Origin: DASSJF01 sp035280345
Lineage (GTDB): Bacteria; Sysuimicrobiota; Sysuimicrobiia; Sysuimicrobiales; Segetimicrobiaceae
Reading direction: 5' to 3'
DNA length: 8,285 nucleotides
Assembly: GCA_035280345.1 (NCBI GenBank)
Contig: DATEGA010000134.1
Coordinates: 1 to 8,285, forward strand
Made by a program: the position numbers and the translations under genes. This document shows, piece after piece, positions 1 to 6,049 of the stretch. Position 1 is the first letter of the stretch. Each line of letters starts with the position of its first letter. The notes under the pieces were generated by a model that saw nothing but the letters and a program-made list of their open reading frames with translations, did no database searches and was not told where the DNA came from.

Positions 1-306
1 GTTGGTGGTCGCGATGACGACCCGGCTGCCCGAGACGTCGGCGCGCGCGAAGGCGGCCGGACTGTTGCCGAACTCAAACCCCGCCGGGGGGAGGCCCCCC
101 TCTTCCCCGGCGGTGCGGACCCGCATCTTGCTCTCTGCCGCGCAGCGGCGGGCGGCTTCCACGGTTGGCGCTACGAGCACCTCGGCGCAACCACGTTCGA
201 AGAGGGTGAGAATCGACGTCGTGGCGCGCAGCACGTCGACCACGACGGCGACGCGCCGGCGCATGTCACCCGCTTCCTGCGGCAGGAACGCGACGTGGAT
301 CTCCAC
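1..306 (-). CDS. comB: 2-phosphosulfolactate phosphatase (ComB family), N-terminal part
   Basis: The first 102 codons of a gene that leaves the window at its left edge; the family is usually about 240 residues long. ComB is a Mg-dependent phosphatase that converts 2-phosphosulfolactate to sulfolactate, a step of coenzyme M synthesis in methanogens; bacterial homologues are common but their role is less clear. Visible family motifs are VDVLRATTSI (about residues 23-32), GEEGGLP (67-73), GFEFGNSP (76-83) and the start of the VVxxTTN segment (about 97-102) at the edge. The GTG at 304-306 is taken as start because the codon just before it is the in-frame TGA of the upstream protease gene, and because the protein then begins with the usual short strand before the VDVLRA motif. 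A weak GGAAG lies six bases upstream. It is the last gene of the minus-strand cluster that can be seen. The family call is by motif recognition and is fairly secure. Confidence 0.85.
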   Translation of the reverse strand, partial: MEIHVAFLPQEAGDMRRRVAVVVDVLRATTSILTLFERGCAEVLVAPTVEAARRCAAESKMRVRTAGEEGGLPPAGFEFGNSPAAFARADVSGSRVVIATTN

Positions 307-1455
307 TCAGAACTTCCGGACGTAGGGCGCCGAGGAGATCACGCGCGCGAGTTTCGCGTGCATGTCCTCCGCCACGGCCTGCGCGGTCGATTGCGCGAAC
401 GCAGCGTCCTGCGGAGTGACCTCGAAAAGCGGCATCTCCCCGCCCACGACATTCCACGTGCCCGCCGCCGCGACCGCGCGGACGTCGAACGGCTGGGGAT
501 CGCGGTTGAAGAACGCGTCGAGGCGTGCGGCAAGGGCGAGCGCGCGGTCGGCCGCGCTCTGTCCGTTGATCGTGGCGCCGAGCGTGACGATCGGCTGGCC
601 GTCGACCCGGACGGTGACCGGGGCACCGCCCGCCGGCTGTGCCGGATCGAGCGCGATTTTAAGATATCCCTCAACCGGCCGGCGCACGATCGCGATGTGG
701 CGGTTCTGCAGATCGGCGCGAATGTACTCGACCCGCTCCTGGGGCATCGGGTGGTCCTCGAGTCCCGTCACAGGCGTTCCGGTGAACCGGCTCTCCTGCG
801 CCAGATGCTCCATCAGGGTCAGCATGGCAACGGGCAGGTAGCCGGTCTTGGTCAGGTAGGTGATACCGTTGAGATCGGCCTCGTGCTCCAGGTCGCGCTG
901 GTAGTCGTTCATGACCGCCTGCAGCGAGATCTGGGTGCCGAGCAGCGGGGCCGGTGAGTGTGCGAGCACCGACACCGCCAGCGCCACCAACATGGCCGGC
1001 AGCATGTGTTTCTCGCGGTCGGCCTGGATGTAGTAGTGCCGGTGGTTGATGTGGGTCAGTTCGTGCGCGAGCACGGCGGCGAGTTCGTCGTCGGACCGCA
1101 CGAACCGCATCATGCCCTCGGTGACATACACCCACCCGCCGGGAATCGAGACGGCGTTGATACCGGGGATGGCGACAATCTTGAAATGGTACGTGAGATC
1201 CTGCCGCTCTGCCACGCGGGCGACCGCGTCGCCGACACGCTGGAGACGTCCCAGTTGCGCCGGATCGTTGATGAGCCGGAATTGCGATTCGATGGACTTG
1301 GCGATCTGCGCGCCGAACTTGACTTCGTCCGCAGTCGACGGGAACGTCAGAGCGGCGGCGGACGGCGGTCCGCCGGGGAGGCCGAGCAGCACGGCCGCGG
1401 TCACCACCGCCAGTGCCGCCGCGACCCATCGTGTGCTGTCCCCGCGCCTGCTCAT
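307..1455 (-). CDS. exported M48-family zinc metalloprotease with extra C-terminal domain
   Basis: A protein of 382 residues. An N-terminal signal peptide is visible: RR at residues 3-4, a hydrophobic core at about 10-26, and a likely cleavage after the AAA around residue 35, so the enzyme should act outside the cytoplasm. The zinc site HELTH is at 131-135 (H131, E132, H135), and the third ligand is E190 in the ExxAD motif of EHEADLNG, as in the M48 peptidases BepA/YfgC and HtpX. These act in envelope protein quality control. Residues 95-125 (IPGINAVSIPGGWVYVTEG) are also typical. Residues about 278-375 form an additional alpha/beta-looking region with VDGQPIV, SAADRA and VTPQDA that is not part of the protease core. 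ATG 1453-1455 is chosen because it gives a clean signal peptide. A GTG at 1465-1467, overlapping the tatD stop as GTGA, is an alternative; AAAAGGAG at 1470-1477 is 2 bases from the GTG and 14 from the ATG, so neither spacing is ideal. Confidence 0.88.
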   Translation of the reverse strand: MSRRGDSTRWVAAALAVVTAAVLLGLPGGPPSAAALTFPSTADEVKFGAQIAKSIESQFRLINDPAQLGRLQRVGDAVARVAERQDLTYHFKIVAIPGINAVSIPGGWVYVTEGMMRFVRSDDELAAVLAHELTHINHRHYYIQADREKHMLPAMLVALAVSVLAHSPAPLLGTQISLQAVMNDYQRDLEHEADLNGITYLTKTGYLPVAMLTLMEHLAQESRFTGTPVTGLEDHPMPQERVEYIRADLQNRHIAIVRRPVEGYLKIALDPAQPAGGAPVTVRVDGQPIVTLGATINGQSAADRALALAARLDAFFNRDPQPFDVRAVAAAGTWNVVGGEMPLFEVTPQDAAFAQSTAQAVAEDMHAKLARVISSAPYVRKF

Positions 1456-1463
1456 TCTGCCGG

Positions 1464-2282
1464 TCACCGCTCCTTTTCCGCCCACCGTTCGGCGCTCCGT
1501 GATGGAGACCTCTCCCCGGAAGGGGAAACGCCGAAGGTGCGGCCGACGTTCCGTTCGAGGGCTGCTTCGAGCGCCGCGGGTGTGATGCCGCGCAGATCGG
1601 CGACGGCGCGCGCCGTGTACTGGACGAAAGCGGGCTCGCATCGACGGCCGCGCATCGGCGCCGGACTGAGATACGGCGCGTCGGTCTCGAGGAGCAGGCG
1701 GTCCTCGGGCAGCAGTCGCGCCACGTCGCGCAGGCTGCCGGCGCTCCGAAACGTCACCGGTCCCGCGAGCGAGATCATCCACCCTCTGCCGGCGCAGCGC
1801 ACCGCCATTTCCGGAGTCCCCGAAAAACAATGAAGAACCACCTTCGATGCGCCTTCCTCTACTAGTATCCGCTCGACGTCGTCGTGCGCCCCACGATCGT
1901 GCACGATGACCGGGAGATCAAGGCGGCGGGCCAAGCGCACCTGCGCTCGAAAGGCCTCGGCCTGCGCCGGTTTGGTCGCAGCGCTGCGCACATAGTCGAG
2001 GCCGATCTCACCGATCGCCACGACGGCCTCATCACGGGCGAGGCGCTCGAGCGCGTCGAGGGCGGCCGCGTCCGCCGCGGCGGCATGTTCAGGATAGATA
2101 CCGGCGGCCGCACGCACCGAAGCATACCGGCGCGCGAGCTCGAGCACGCGCTCCGCGCCCGCGATGGTAGTGGCCGCGGAGATCATCAGTCCCACGCCGA
2201 CCGCCGCTGCGCGCGCGACGACGTTGTCGCGATCGGAGTCGAACTCCGCCGCGTCGAGATGCAGATGGGTGTCGATCCACAT
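1464..2282 (-). CDS. tatD: TatD-family metal-dependent hydrolase (DNase)
   Basis: A 272-residue TIM-barrel amidohydrolase of the TatD family, cytoplasmic, with 3'-5' exonuclease or deoxyribonuclease activity known for E. coli and yeast members. Metal ligands can be placed: H6 and H8 in IDTHLHLD, E92 in GEIGLDY, H128 in PVIVHDRG, H151 in VLHCFSG and D201 in LLLETDAPYLSP. The length matches the family (about 255-270). The ATG start places the canonical IDTHxHLD right at the N-terminus, so it is secure although no clear Shine-Dalgarno is visible. Two usually conserved spots differ: the GxHP segment reads GIYPEH (Y63), and the RGxRNEP motif reads RGRRCEP, with Cys215 for Asn. The last 20 or so residues after RTFGV are a Ser/Arg/Glu-rich tail without family resemblance. 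It lies 21 bases after the oxidoreductase and 8 bases before the M48 ATG, which suggests co-transcription. Confidence 0.92.
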   Translation of the reverse strand: MWIDTHLHLDAAEFDSDRDNVVARAAAVGVGLMISAATTIAGAERVLELARRYASVRAAAGIYPEHAAAADAAALDALERLARDEAVVAIGEIGLDYVRSAATKPAQAEAFRAQVRLARRLDLPVIVHDRGAHDDVERILVEEGASKVVLHCFSGTPEMAVRCAGRGWMISLAGPVTFRSAGSLRDVARLLPEDRLLLETDAPYLSPAPMRGRRCEPAFVQYTARAVADLRGITPAALEAALERNVGRTFGVSPSGERSPSRSAERWAEKER

Positions 2283-2303
2283 GTTACGGCCGGCCGCGCG
2301 GGC

Positions 2304-3425
2304 TCAGCGGGACCGGGATAACCGCCCGCCGCGATCCGGCCGGAACGGCGTCAGATCGAGGCTCGACTGTCCGGTCGTTATCAGTTCGGCGACGAGGCGG
2401 CCGCCCAGTGGGCCCTGCGTGAAGCCCTGCCCGCCGAATCCGCCGGCGACATAGTATCCCTCGAGGCCCGGCACCGCCCCGAGCGACGGCCGGCCGTCGG
2501 GCGAGATTGGCCGGATACCGGCCCACGCCCCTACGATCGGCATCCCGCGCGTGGCGGGGATCCGCCGCTCCGTCCGAGAGAGCGCGTCGTCGAGATAGCC
2601 CCACTCGACGGCCGCATCCAGCGTCTCCCCCGGCGGCTGGCCGCAGACCATGATGAGGCCTTCGGCCCGGGTCTTGCAGTAGAAGTCGCCTTCCTCTTCC
2701 ATAATAAACGGCGAGTCTGGGGGCACTTCGGCCGGCGGCTGTAGCACGAATACCTGGCGCTTCCGCGGCGAGACCGGCAGACGCACCCCGTTCAGTTCCC
2801 CGAGATCGCGGGCCCAGGCGCCGGCGGCGTTGATCACCCGGCCGGCCGCCACACCGCCGTCTTGGGTCACGACCCGCCGAACTCTGTTGCCATCGGTCTC
2901 GATGTCGACGACGCGGCACCCCTCATTGATGAGGACCCCACGGCTCCTGACGGCATCCGCCAGGCGCTGAACCGTGGCGAGCGGCGTGGCCCATTGGTCG
3001 TTCGTCGTGTGGGTCCCAAGGGCCACGTCGTCGGCCGCAAGATACGGAAACTCTCGGCGCAGTTCGTCCGGGTCAAGCGCGTCGACGACGATGCCGTACT
3101 GTGCGTGAAATGCGATCCGGTCGCGCGCGGCCTGCACGTCGCCGGGCGACCGCCACAGCAGCAGCGAGCCCGTCGCGCGCAGGTCCGTCCCGATCTCTTC
3201 CTGGAGGCGGCGGTGGACGCCGAGGGCTTCCAGTTGGAAGCGCAAGCCGGCCTCCGTGCCGCTTTGGACCACCATCGCCCCGGCGGCCCGGCCGGTCGCG
3301 CCTGAACCAACTGTTCCCTGCTCGAGGACAACAACGTCGCCCACGCCCGCCTCGGCGAGAAAATAGGCGGCGGAAATACCAACGATCCCGCCGCCGATGA
3401 CGACCACGTCTGCGGTGCCGTTCAT
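2304..3425 (-). CDS. FAD-dependent oxidoreductase, DAO family (glycine/sarcosine oxidase-like)
   Basis: A 373-residue flavoprotein of the D-amino-acid oxidase superfamily (DadA, SoxB, glycine oxidase and relatives), which oxidises the C-N bond of amino acids or N-methylated amines. The N-terminal Rossmann motif reads VVVIGGGIVGISAAYFL (residues 7-23), followed by the ribose-binding acid E35 in VVLEQ. VINAAGAWARDLGE (197-210) is the conserved strand-loop before the substrate domain, and the C-terminal FAD signature is GIRPISPDGRPSLG (303-316) with YYVAGGFGGQGFTQGP (324-339). The substrate cannot be read from the sequence: members acting on sarcosine, proline, glycine and D-amino acids share these motifs. 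No BFIT-type cysteine or membrane segment stands out. ATG 3423-3425 is directly ahead of the Rossmann strand; only a weak GAAGAAG lies upstream. It is probably the first intact gene of the minus-strand operon. Confidence 0.88.
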   Translation of the reverse strand: MNGTADVVVIGGGIVGISAAYFLAEAGVGDVVVLEQGTVGSGATGRAAGAMVVQSGTEAGLRFQLEALGVHRRLQEEIGTDLRATGSLLLWRSPGDVQAARDRIAFHAQYGIVVDALDPDELRREFPYLAADDVALGTHTTNDQWATPLATVQRLADAVRSRGVLINEGCRVVDIETDGNRVRRVVTQDGGVAAGRVINAAGAWARDLGELNGVRLPVSPRKRQVFVLQPPAEVPPDSPFIMEEEGDFYCKTRAEGLIMVCGQPPGETLDAAVEWGYLDDALSRTERRIPATRGMPIVGAWAGIRPISPDGRPSLGAVPGLEGYYVAGGFGGQGFTQGPLGGRLVAELITTGQSSLDLTPFRPDRGGRLSRSR

Positions 3426-3443
3426 GCGTTGCGGCTTCTTCGC

Positions 3444-3473
3444 GGCCGGGCGGAGCCCTACCCCCGCCCGGCC
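3444..3473. repeat. 10-bp perfect inverted repeat (hairpin) between VirD4 remnant and oxidoreductase gene
   Basis: GGCCGGGCGG at 3444-3453 is matched exactly by CCGCCCGGCC at 3464-3473 around a 10-base loop. On the minus strand the hairpin falls 10 bases after the VirD4 stop and about 18 bases before the oxidoreductase ATG. No T tract follows it, so it is not a standard intrinsic terminator. It could be a Rho-dependent or weak terminator for the VirD4 remnant, or a structure in the leader of the oxidoreductase mRNA. Position and symmetry are seen directly; function is inference. Confidence 0.5.
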
Positions 3474-3483
3474 ATATGAGCGC

Positions 3484-4440
3484 TCACCGTGTAGCGCGCG
3501 GCAACACGCTCACACCGCCGAGCGGCCGAGGTGCCGGCCGCCGGTGCAGCGCGGGCGGCGATCCCGGTGAGGTCGACGCGACCACCGGCACCAAAACGAC
3601 CGGCGCCGGTACCCGCGGCCGCAGGGCAAACGGCGGTTCACCCGGGAATCCGAGCAGCGCGCGTACGGCAGGATCGAAGTATCGCGACTGCCGGAGAACC
3701 ATCGGCGGACGATGGCCCGTCAATGCGAGGACGGTCCCATCGGGCAGCCGCGCGATGTCGTCCGGCGTCGCGAGTGGCCGGATGTGGGGGTGCACGGTCG
3801 CCCGCGTGCCGCCCGCCCCGGTCGTGCGTGAGATGGCCGGGACAGTCGTCTCGCCGAGCCACGCGCTCACGGTGCGCGCGGTCTCGAGATCGCCGGCGCG
3901 AAAGATCAATTTCGTCTCGGTGTTGGCCACGAGCGTCCGGGCGTCCCGCGCCCCGTAGACCTCTTCGATCTGACTCAGCACCTGCGCACCGAGCACCACG
4001 CTCACACCGCGCTCGCGCAGCGTCGGCAGCCGGTCGCTCAAGCCGGCCAGATACCCGAACCGGCGGAACTCATCGAGAAAGATGCGGACGGGGCACCACC
4101 GTTCACTGCGGTCGGCCTGCTCGATCAGCGTGTCCAACAGGTCCGCGACCAACCAGGCGACCAACGGCTGCAGCCGGGAGGCGTCGGCCTCGGGCAGCAG
4201 GATATAGAGGGCCGTCGGCGTCCGGCCGATCTCGCCCAGATCCCAATGACCGGCGGTGGCCTCGTCGACGGCAGGGTCGGCCCACGGCGACAGCCGCTGC
4301 AGCAGCCCCGTGATCGCCGCCTCCCGCACGCGCCGCTCGCGCGCCGTGAAGACGCCGGCGCGCTCCCGTACTTCCGGCACCGGACTTCCCGTCAGCGCCG
4401 CCCGCACGGCGCCGGCGCCGCCGAGGAGCAGACGGTACAC
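3484..4440 (-). CDS. VirD4/TraG-type type IV coupling ATPase, N-terminally truncated remnant
   Basis: The protein matches the C-terminal half of type IV secretion coupling proteins (VirD4/TraG/TraD), membrane-anchored hexameric ATPases that feed relaxosome DNA into the conjugation channel. Visible are the Walker B region PVRIFLDEFRRFGYL (residues 117-131, D123 and E124), the sensor-like VVLGAQVLSQIEEVYG (148-163), NTETKLIFRAGDLETA (173-188) and the DIARLPDGTVLALTGHRPP segment (228-246). Family members are usually 550-700 residues; here there are about 318, and the membrane anchor and Walker A P-loop are missing. The start given is a GTG with a poorly spaced AGGGG. The frame stays open a further 23 codons up to an in-frame TGA at 4510-4512, and no VirD4-like sequence was recognised beyond it. 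The C-terminus is a Pro-rich tail. It is most likely a pseudogene left by a recombination or insertion near 4450-4610, since such an ATPase cannot work without its P-loop. Confidence 0.8.
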   Translation of the reverse strand: MYRLLLGGAGAVRAALTGSPVPEVRERAGVFTARERRVREAAITGLLQRLSPWADPAVDEATAGHWDLGEIGRTPTALYILLPEADASRLQPLVAWLVADLLDTLIEQADRSERWCPVRIFLDEFRRFGYLAGLSDRLPTLRERGVSVVLGAQVLSQIEEVYGARDARTLVANTETKLIFRAGDLETARTVSAWLGETTVPAISRTTGAGGTRATVHPHIRPLATPDDIARLPDGTVLALTGHRPPMVLRQSRYFDPAVRALLGFPGEPPFALRPRVPAPVVLVPVVASTSPGSPPALHRRPAPRPLGGVSVLPRATR

Positions 4441-4610
4441 GGCCCCTGCCGTATGGCGCGGATTGCACTCCGAGTTCGTCCTGGCCTCATGGTCATCTCC
4501 GGGCGCCGTTCACCGTCGATGAAGCGCTCGACCCTGTACCATCGCGGGCAACGGGAGCCGTTTCCTCGCGCGTCGCGGGCTTCTGTGGGTGACCCTGGAG
4601 CGTCGGCCTG

Positions 4611-5111
4611 ATGCCGCGGACCTGTACAGTTTGCGGCCACGCAGCGCGGGCGGAAATCGACCAAGCGCTTGTCGCCGGCGAGGCATTTCGCGACATAGCG
4701 CGACGGTGTCGCGTTTCCAAGGACGCGATTTCGCGACACAAGGCCCACCTGCCGGCTCACGTGGCGAAGGCTGCCGAAGCTCAAACCGTCGCCCAGGCGG
4801 ACAGCCTCCTGGCGAGTGTGCAGCGCCTACGGGAGCGGCTTGAGGCCGCGCTTGAGAAGGCGGAAGCGGCTCGAGACGTTGCCGCCCTCGCCCGCGAAGC
4901 CCGGGAGACGGCGCGCTTGTTGCTCGAGGTCGAAGGGCGGTTGCGCCAGGGTGCCCACGTCCAGGTGGCCGTGGCGCTTGTGCAGTCGTCCGAGTGGGCC
5001 TCGCTCCGTACCCGGATCCTCCGAGCCATCGAGCTGTACCCAGATGCCAAGCAGGCCGTTATCGCGGCGATCAGCGAGGTGAACCCAAACGGGCACGGTC
5101 CCCGCAGCTGA
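4611..5111 (+). CDS. CxxC/helix-turn-helix protein, small terminase subunit-like
   Basis: A 166-residue predicted DNA-binding protein. It begins with a CxxC pair (C5, C8 in RTCTVCGH) and a helix-turn-helix at about 26-48 (FRDIARRCRVSKDAISRHKA), with H43 and H46 that could complete a zinc site. An Ala/Glu/Arg-rich probable coiled coil spans about 55-112. The C-terminal segment around SSEWASLRTRILRAIELYPDA (127-146) resembles the tail of small, terminase-related proteins common in phages and prophages of high-GC bacteria. A small terminase would bind packaging-site DNA and hand it to the large subunit. The ATG at 4611 is favoured because an in-frame TGA lies at 4590; a TGGAG sits 10 bases upstream. 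It is divergent from the VirD4 remnant across a 170-base gap with no convincing promoter. No large terminase follows, so a regulatory role (transcription factor of a tail cluster) is a real alternative. Confidence 0.6.
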   Translation: MPRTCTVCGHAARAEIDQALVAGEAFRDIARRCRVSKDAISRHKAHLPAHVAKAAEAQTVAQADSLLASVQRLRERLEAALEKAEAARDVAALAREARETARLLLEVEGRLRQGAHVQVAVALVQSSEWASLRTRILRAIELYPDAKQAVIAAISEVNPNGHGPRS

Positions 5112-5220
5112 TCGTTGCGCAATTCGGCCCGGGTGCTGCGCCTGGCGTTCAGCGCGTGCGCCGCCGCCAAAACCTTCACAGCCCACAAATTCTCAGGCCA
5201 ACCAACGCACCAATCATCTT

Positions 5221-5228
5221 GAGGGGGG
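5221..5228 (+). promoter_or_regulatory. strong ribosome binding site deciding a GTG start
   Basis: The purine run GAGGGGGG ends seven bases before the GTG at 5236-5238, which is good Shine-Dalgarno spacing. It is the clearest ribosome binding site in the window, and it supports the short 65-codon gene as real. The upstream stretch 5112-5220 holds no gene or promoter that can be defended. Confidence 0.65.
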
Positions 5229-5235
5229 CTCTATA

Positions 5236-5433
5236 GTGTCCGGTATACCAAATTCCGCACCCGAAGCAGATCGAATGCTCAATGCGGAGATCGCGGCATC
5301 CGTGCGTCGGCTCCGGGAAATACTGAACAGTCCGGCCGTCGCGGCATCGCTGCCGCCGATCGCCCTTTGCACTACTATGCCGCCGCGCTGTGAGCGCATT
5401 GTTTACGGCAGATCACAGGACGGTTCGAAATGA
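5236..5433 (+). CDS. small hypothetical protein upstream of the tail chaperone
   Basis: A 65-residue protein starting at GTG, not recognised as a member of any known family. The N-terminal half (residues about 14-40) is Ala/Leu/Arg-rich and probably helical. The C-terminal half is rich in Pro and carries two Cys residues (in ALCTTMPPRCERI), seven residues apart, which could pair or bind metal. There is no signal peptide or membrane segment. Evidence that it is a gene: a strong GAGGGGGG Shine-Dalgarno at proper spacing, and a four-base ATGA overlap (5430-5433) of its stop with the start of the tail chaperone gene, the usual sign of translational coupling. In long-tailed phages the position just before the chaperone is normally held by the major tail protein or another tail component; this protein is far too short to be a tube subunit. 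Function unknown. Confidence 0.6.
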   Translation: MSGIPNSAPEADRMLNAEIAASVRRLREILNSPAVAASLPPIALCTTMPPRCERIVYGRSQDGSK

Positions 5434-5870
5434 GCCGCGCCGACCGCGTTCGAGCCGCGCACCGCAAGGAAATCACCCTCGGCGAGGGTGACAGCGTCCG
5501 CTCGTACGTCATTCGCAAGGTCACCAACCGCGACTACCTCGAGGAAGGCGTGCTCAACATTCTCCTCGACACCACGAAGGAACCCGACGACCGCCAAGCC
5601 GCCATTCGGACCTTCTACCAGCAGCACACGTCCAGCCTCGTCACCATCGAAGACAATCTGCTCCGAAAGGCCGTCGTGGATCCCCCGATCACCGACGACG
5701 GCGCCGGCGACAGCATCACACTGGCTGACCTTGGGGACGACCGCCTCGCGCTGCTCGATGCGATCGCGGAGTTCTCCGGCTTCGGGCCATCGGCGGCGGC
5801 CGAGACCAAAAAAAGCGAAGATGCGGACCTGGTTGGAGCAGTACGGGCTGCTGATGGGGGCCCTGTGTGA
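5430..5870 (+). CDS. phage tail assembly chaperone, upstream frame (G-like)
   Basis: A 146-residue protein that fits the first half of the G/GT pair of tail assembly chaperones in long-tailed phages, which bind the tape measure protein and help the tail tube polymerise around it. The middle part ITLADLGDDRLALLDAIAEFSGFG (about residues 105-128, before the A tract) resembles the end of the first chaperone domain, and the N-terminal part (EGDSVRSYVIRKVTNRDYLE) fits its mixed alpha/beta beginning. Sequence identity across this family is low, so position supports the call: a tape measure gene follows. The ATG overlaps the preceding stop (ATGA), with AGGA about nine bases upstream. After K127-K128, encoded by the A7 tract, the frame runs only 18 more codons before TGA. 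A second coding frame takes over there, as expected for a frameshifted G/GT arrangement. Confidence 0.7.
   Translation: MSRADRVRAAHRKEITLGEGDSVRSYVIRKVTNRDYLEEGVLNILLDTTKEPDDRQAAIRTFYQQHTSSLVTIEDNLLRKAVVDPPITDDGAGDSITLADLGDDRLALLDAIAEFSGFGPSAAAETKKSEDADLVGAVRAADGGPV
5808..5814 (+). promoter_or_regulatory. candidate ribosomal frameshift site (A7 tract) in the tail chaperone gene
   Basis: Seven A residues read as ACC AAA AAA AGC in the upstream chaperone frame. The downstream chaperone sequence is in the frame reached by a +1 or -2 shift, reading AAA GCG AAG ATG across the same bases. A -1 shift, the common type for G/GT pairs, would hit TGA within about 16 codons, so it does not join the two halves. 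A lysyl-tRNA on AAA can re-pair two bases back within the tract, so a -2 slip is physically plausible; phage Mu is known to use a -2 shift at this gene. Alternatives are RNA polymerase slippage on the A tract, independent initiation at ATG 5821, or a miscounted homopolymer: A6 would fuse the frames outright. No strong downstream stem-loop was identified by eye. Confidence 0.5.
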
Positions 5871-6030
5871 GTTCTACGGAAAGACGCCCGACGAGCTGCT
5901 CGCCATGAACCTGGAGGACTTCACTTTGGCGTTCAACTGCTTTGTCATGCTGAATCAGGCGCGCGCTGACACACACCAACACGACCGCGACGCGGCGGCG
6001 GCGAGGCAGGCCCTCGCCAGTCTGGGATAG
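5815..6030 (+). CDS. tail assembly chaperone, downstream frame (T-like extension)
   Basis: The second half of the chaperone, lying in the +1/-2 frame relative to the gene that begins at 5430. It reads AKMRTWLEQYGLLMGALCEF and continues with YGKTPDELLAMNLEDFTLAF, a short helical region of the type seen in the T domain of gpGT proteins, ending in TAG at 6028-6030. As a frameshift product the whole chaperone would be 199 residues (+1) or 200 residues (-2). The T domain is thought to recruit tail tube subunits while the G domain coats the tape measure protein. It could instead be a separate 69-residue gene starting at ATG 5821-5823, but that start has only a GAAG touching it and no properly spaced Shine-Dalgarno. 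The frame is open further upstream (to about 5488), as often happens at high GC; that part is not convincing protein. Confidence 0.65.
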   Translation, partial: AKMRTWLEQYGLLMGALCEFYGKTPDELLAMNLEDFTLAFNCFVMLNQARADTHQHDRDAAAARQALASLG

Positions 6031-6049
6031 CGAGCGGCCTCAGGAGCCC

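Noticed and set aside
81..113. CCGCCGGGG / CCCCGGCGG inverted repeat inside comB
   Set aside because: Nine-base match in a run of Gly and Pro codons in a conserved protein segment; explained by coding at high GC, with no sign of a separate role.
295..1833. Two abutting plus-strand frames (295-957 and 958-1833)
   Set aside because: They lie opposite the M48 protease and the tatD end, which have intact catalytic motifs. Their own products are Arg-rich and match no fold.
4441..4610. tRNA gene or obvious attachment repeat in the gap between the VirD4 remnant and the phage-like genes
   Set aside because: No cloverleaf-compatible sequence and no direct repeat could be recognised by eye; an attachment site remains possible but is not supported here.
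4392..4784. A 130-codon minus-strand frame upstream of the VirD4 remnant, considered as its missing N-terminal part
   Set aside because: No Walker A (GxxxxGKS/T), no membrane segments, and it is antisense to the HTH gene. It is not the lost half of VirD4.
5230..5240. TATAGT as a -10 promoter element at the start of the 65-codon gene
   Set aside because: It overlaps the start codon downstream of the Shine-Dalgarno, and no -35 element sits at proper spacing.
5807..5870. A canonical -1 frameshift for the tail chaperone
   Set aside because: The -1 frame reads into TGA within about 16 codons and does not reach the downstream chaperone sequence.
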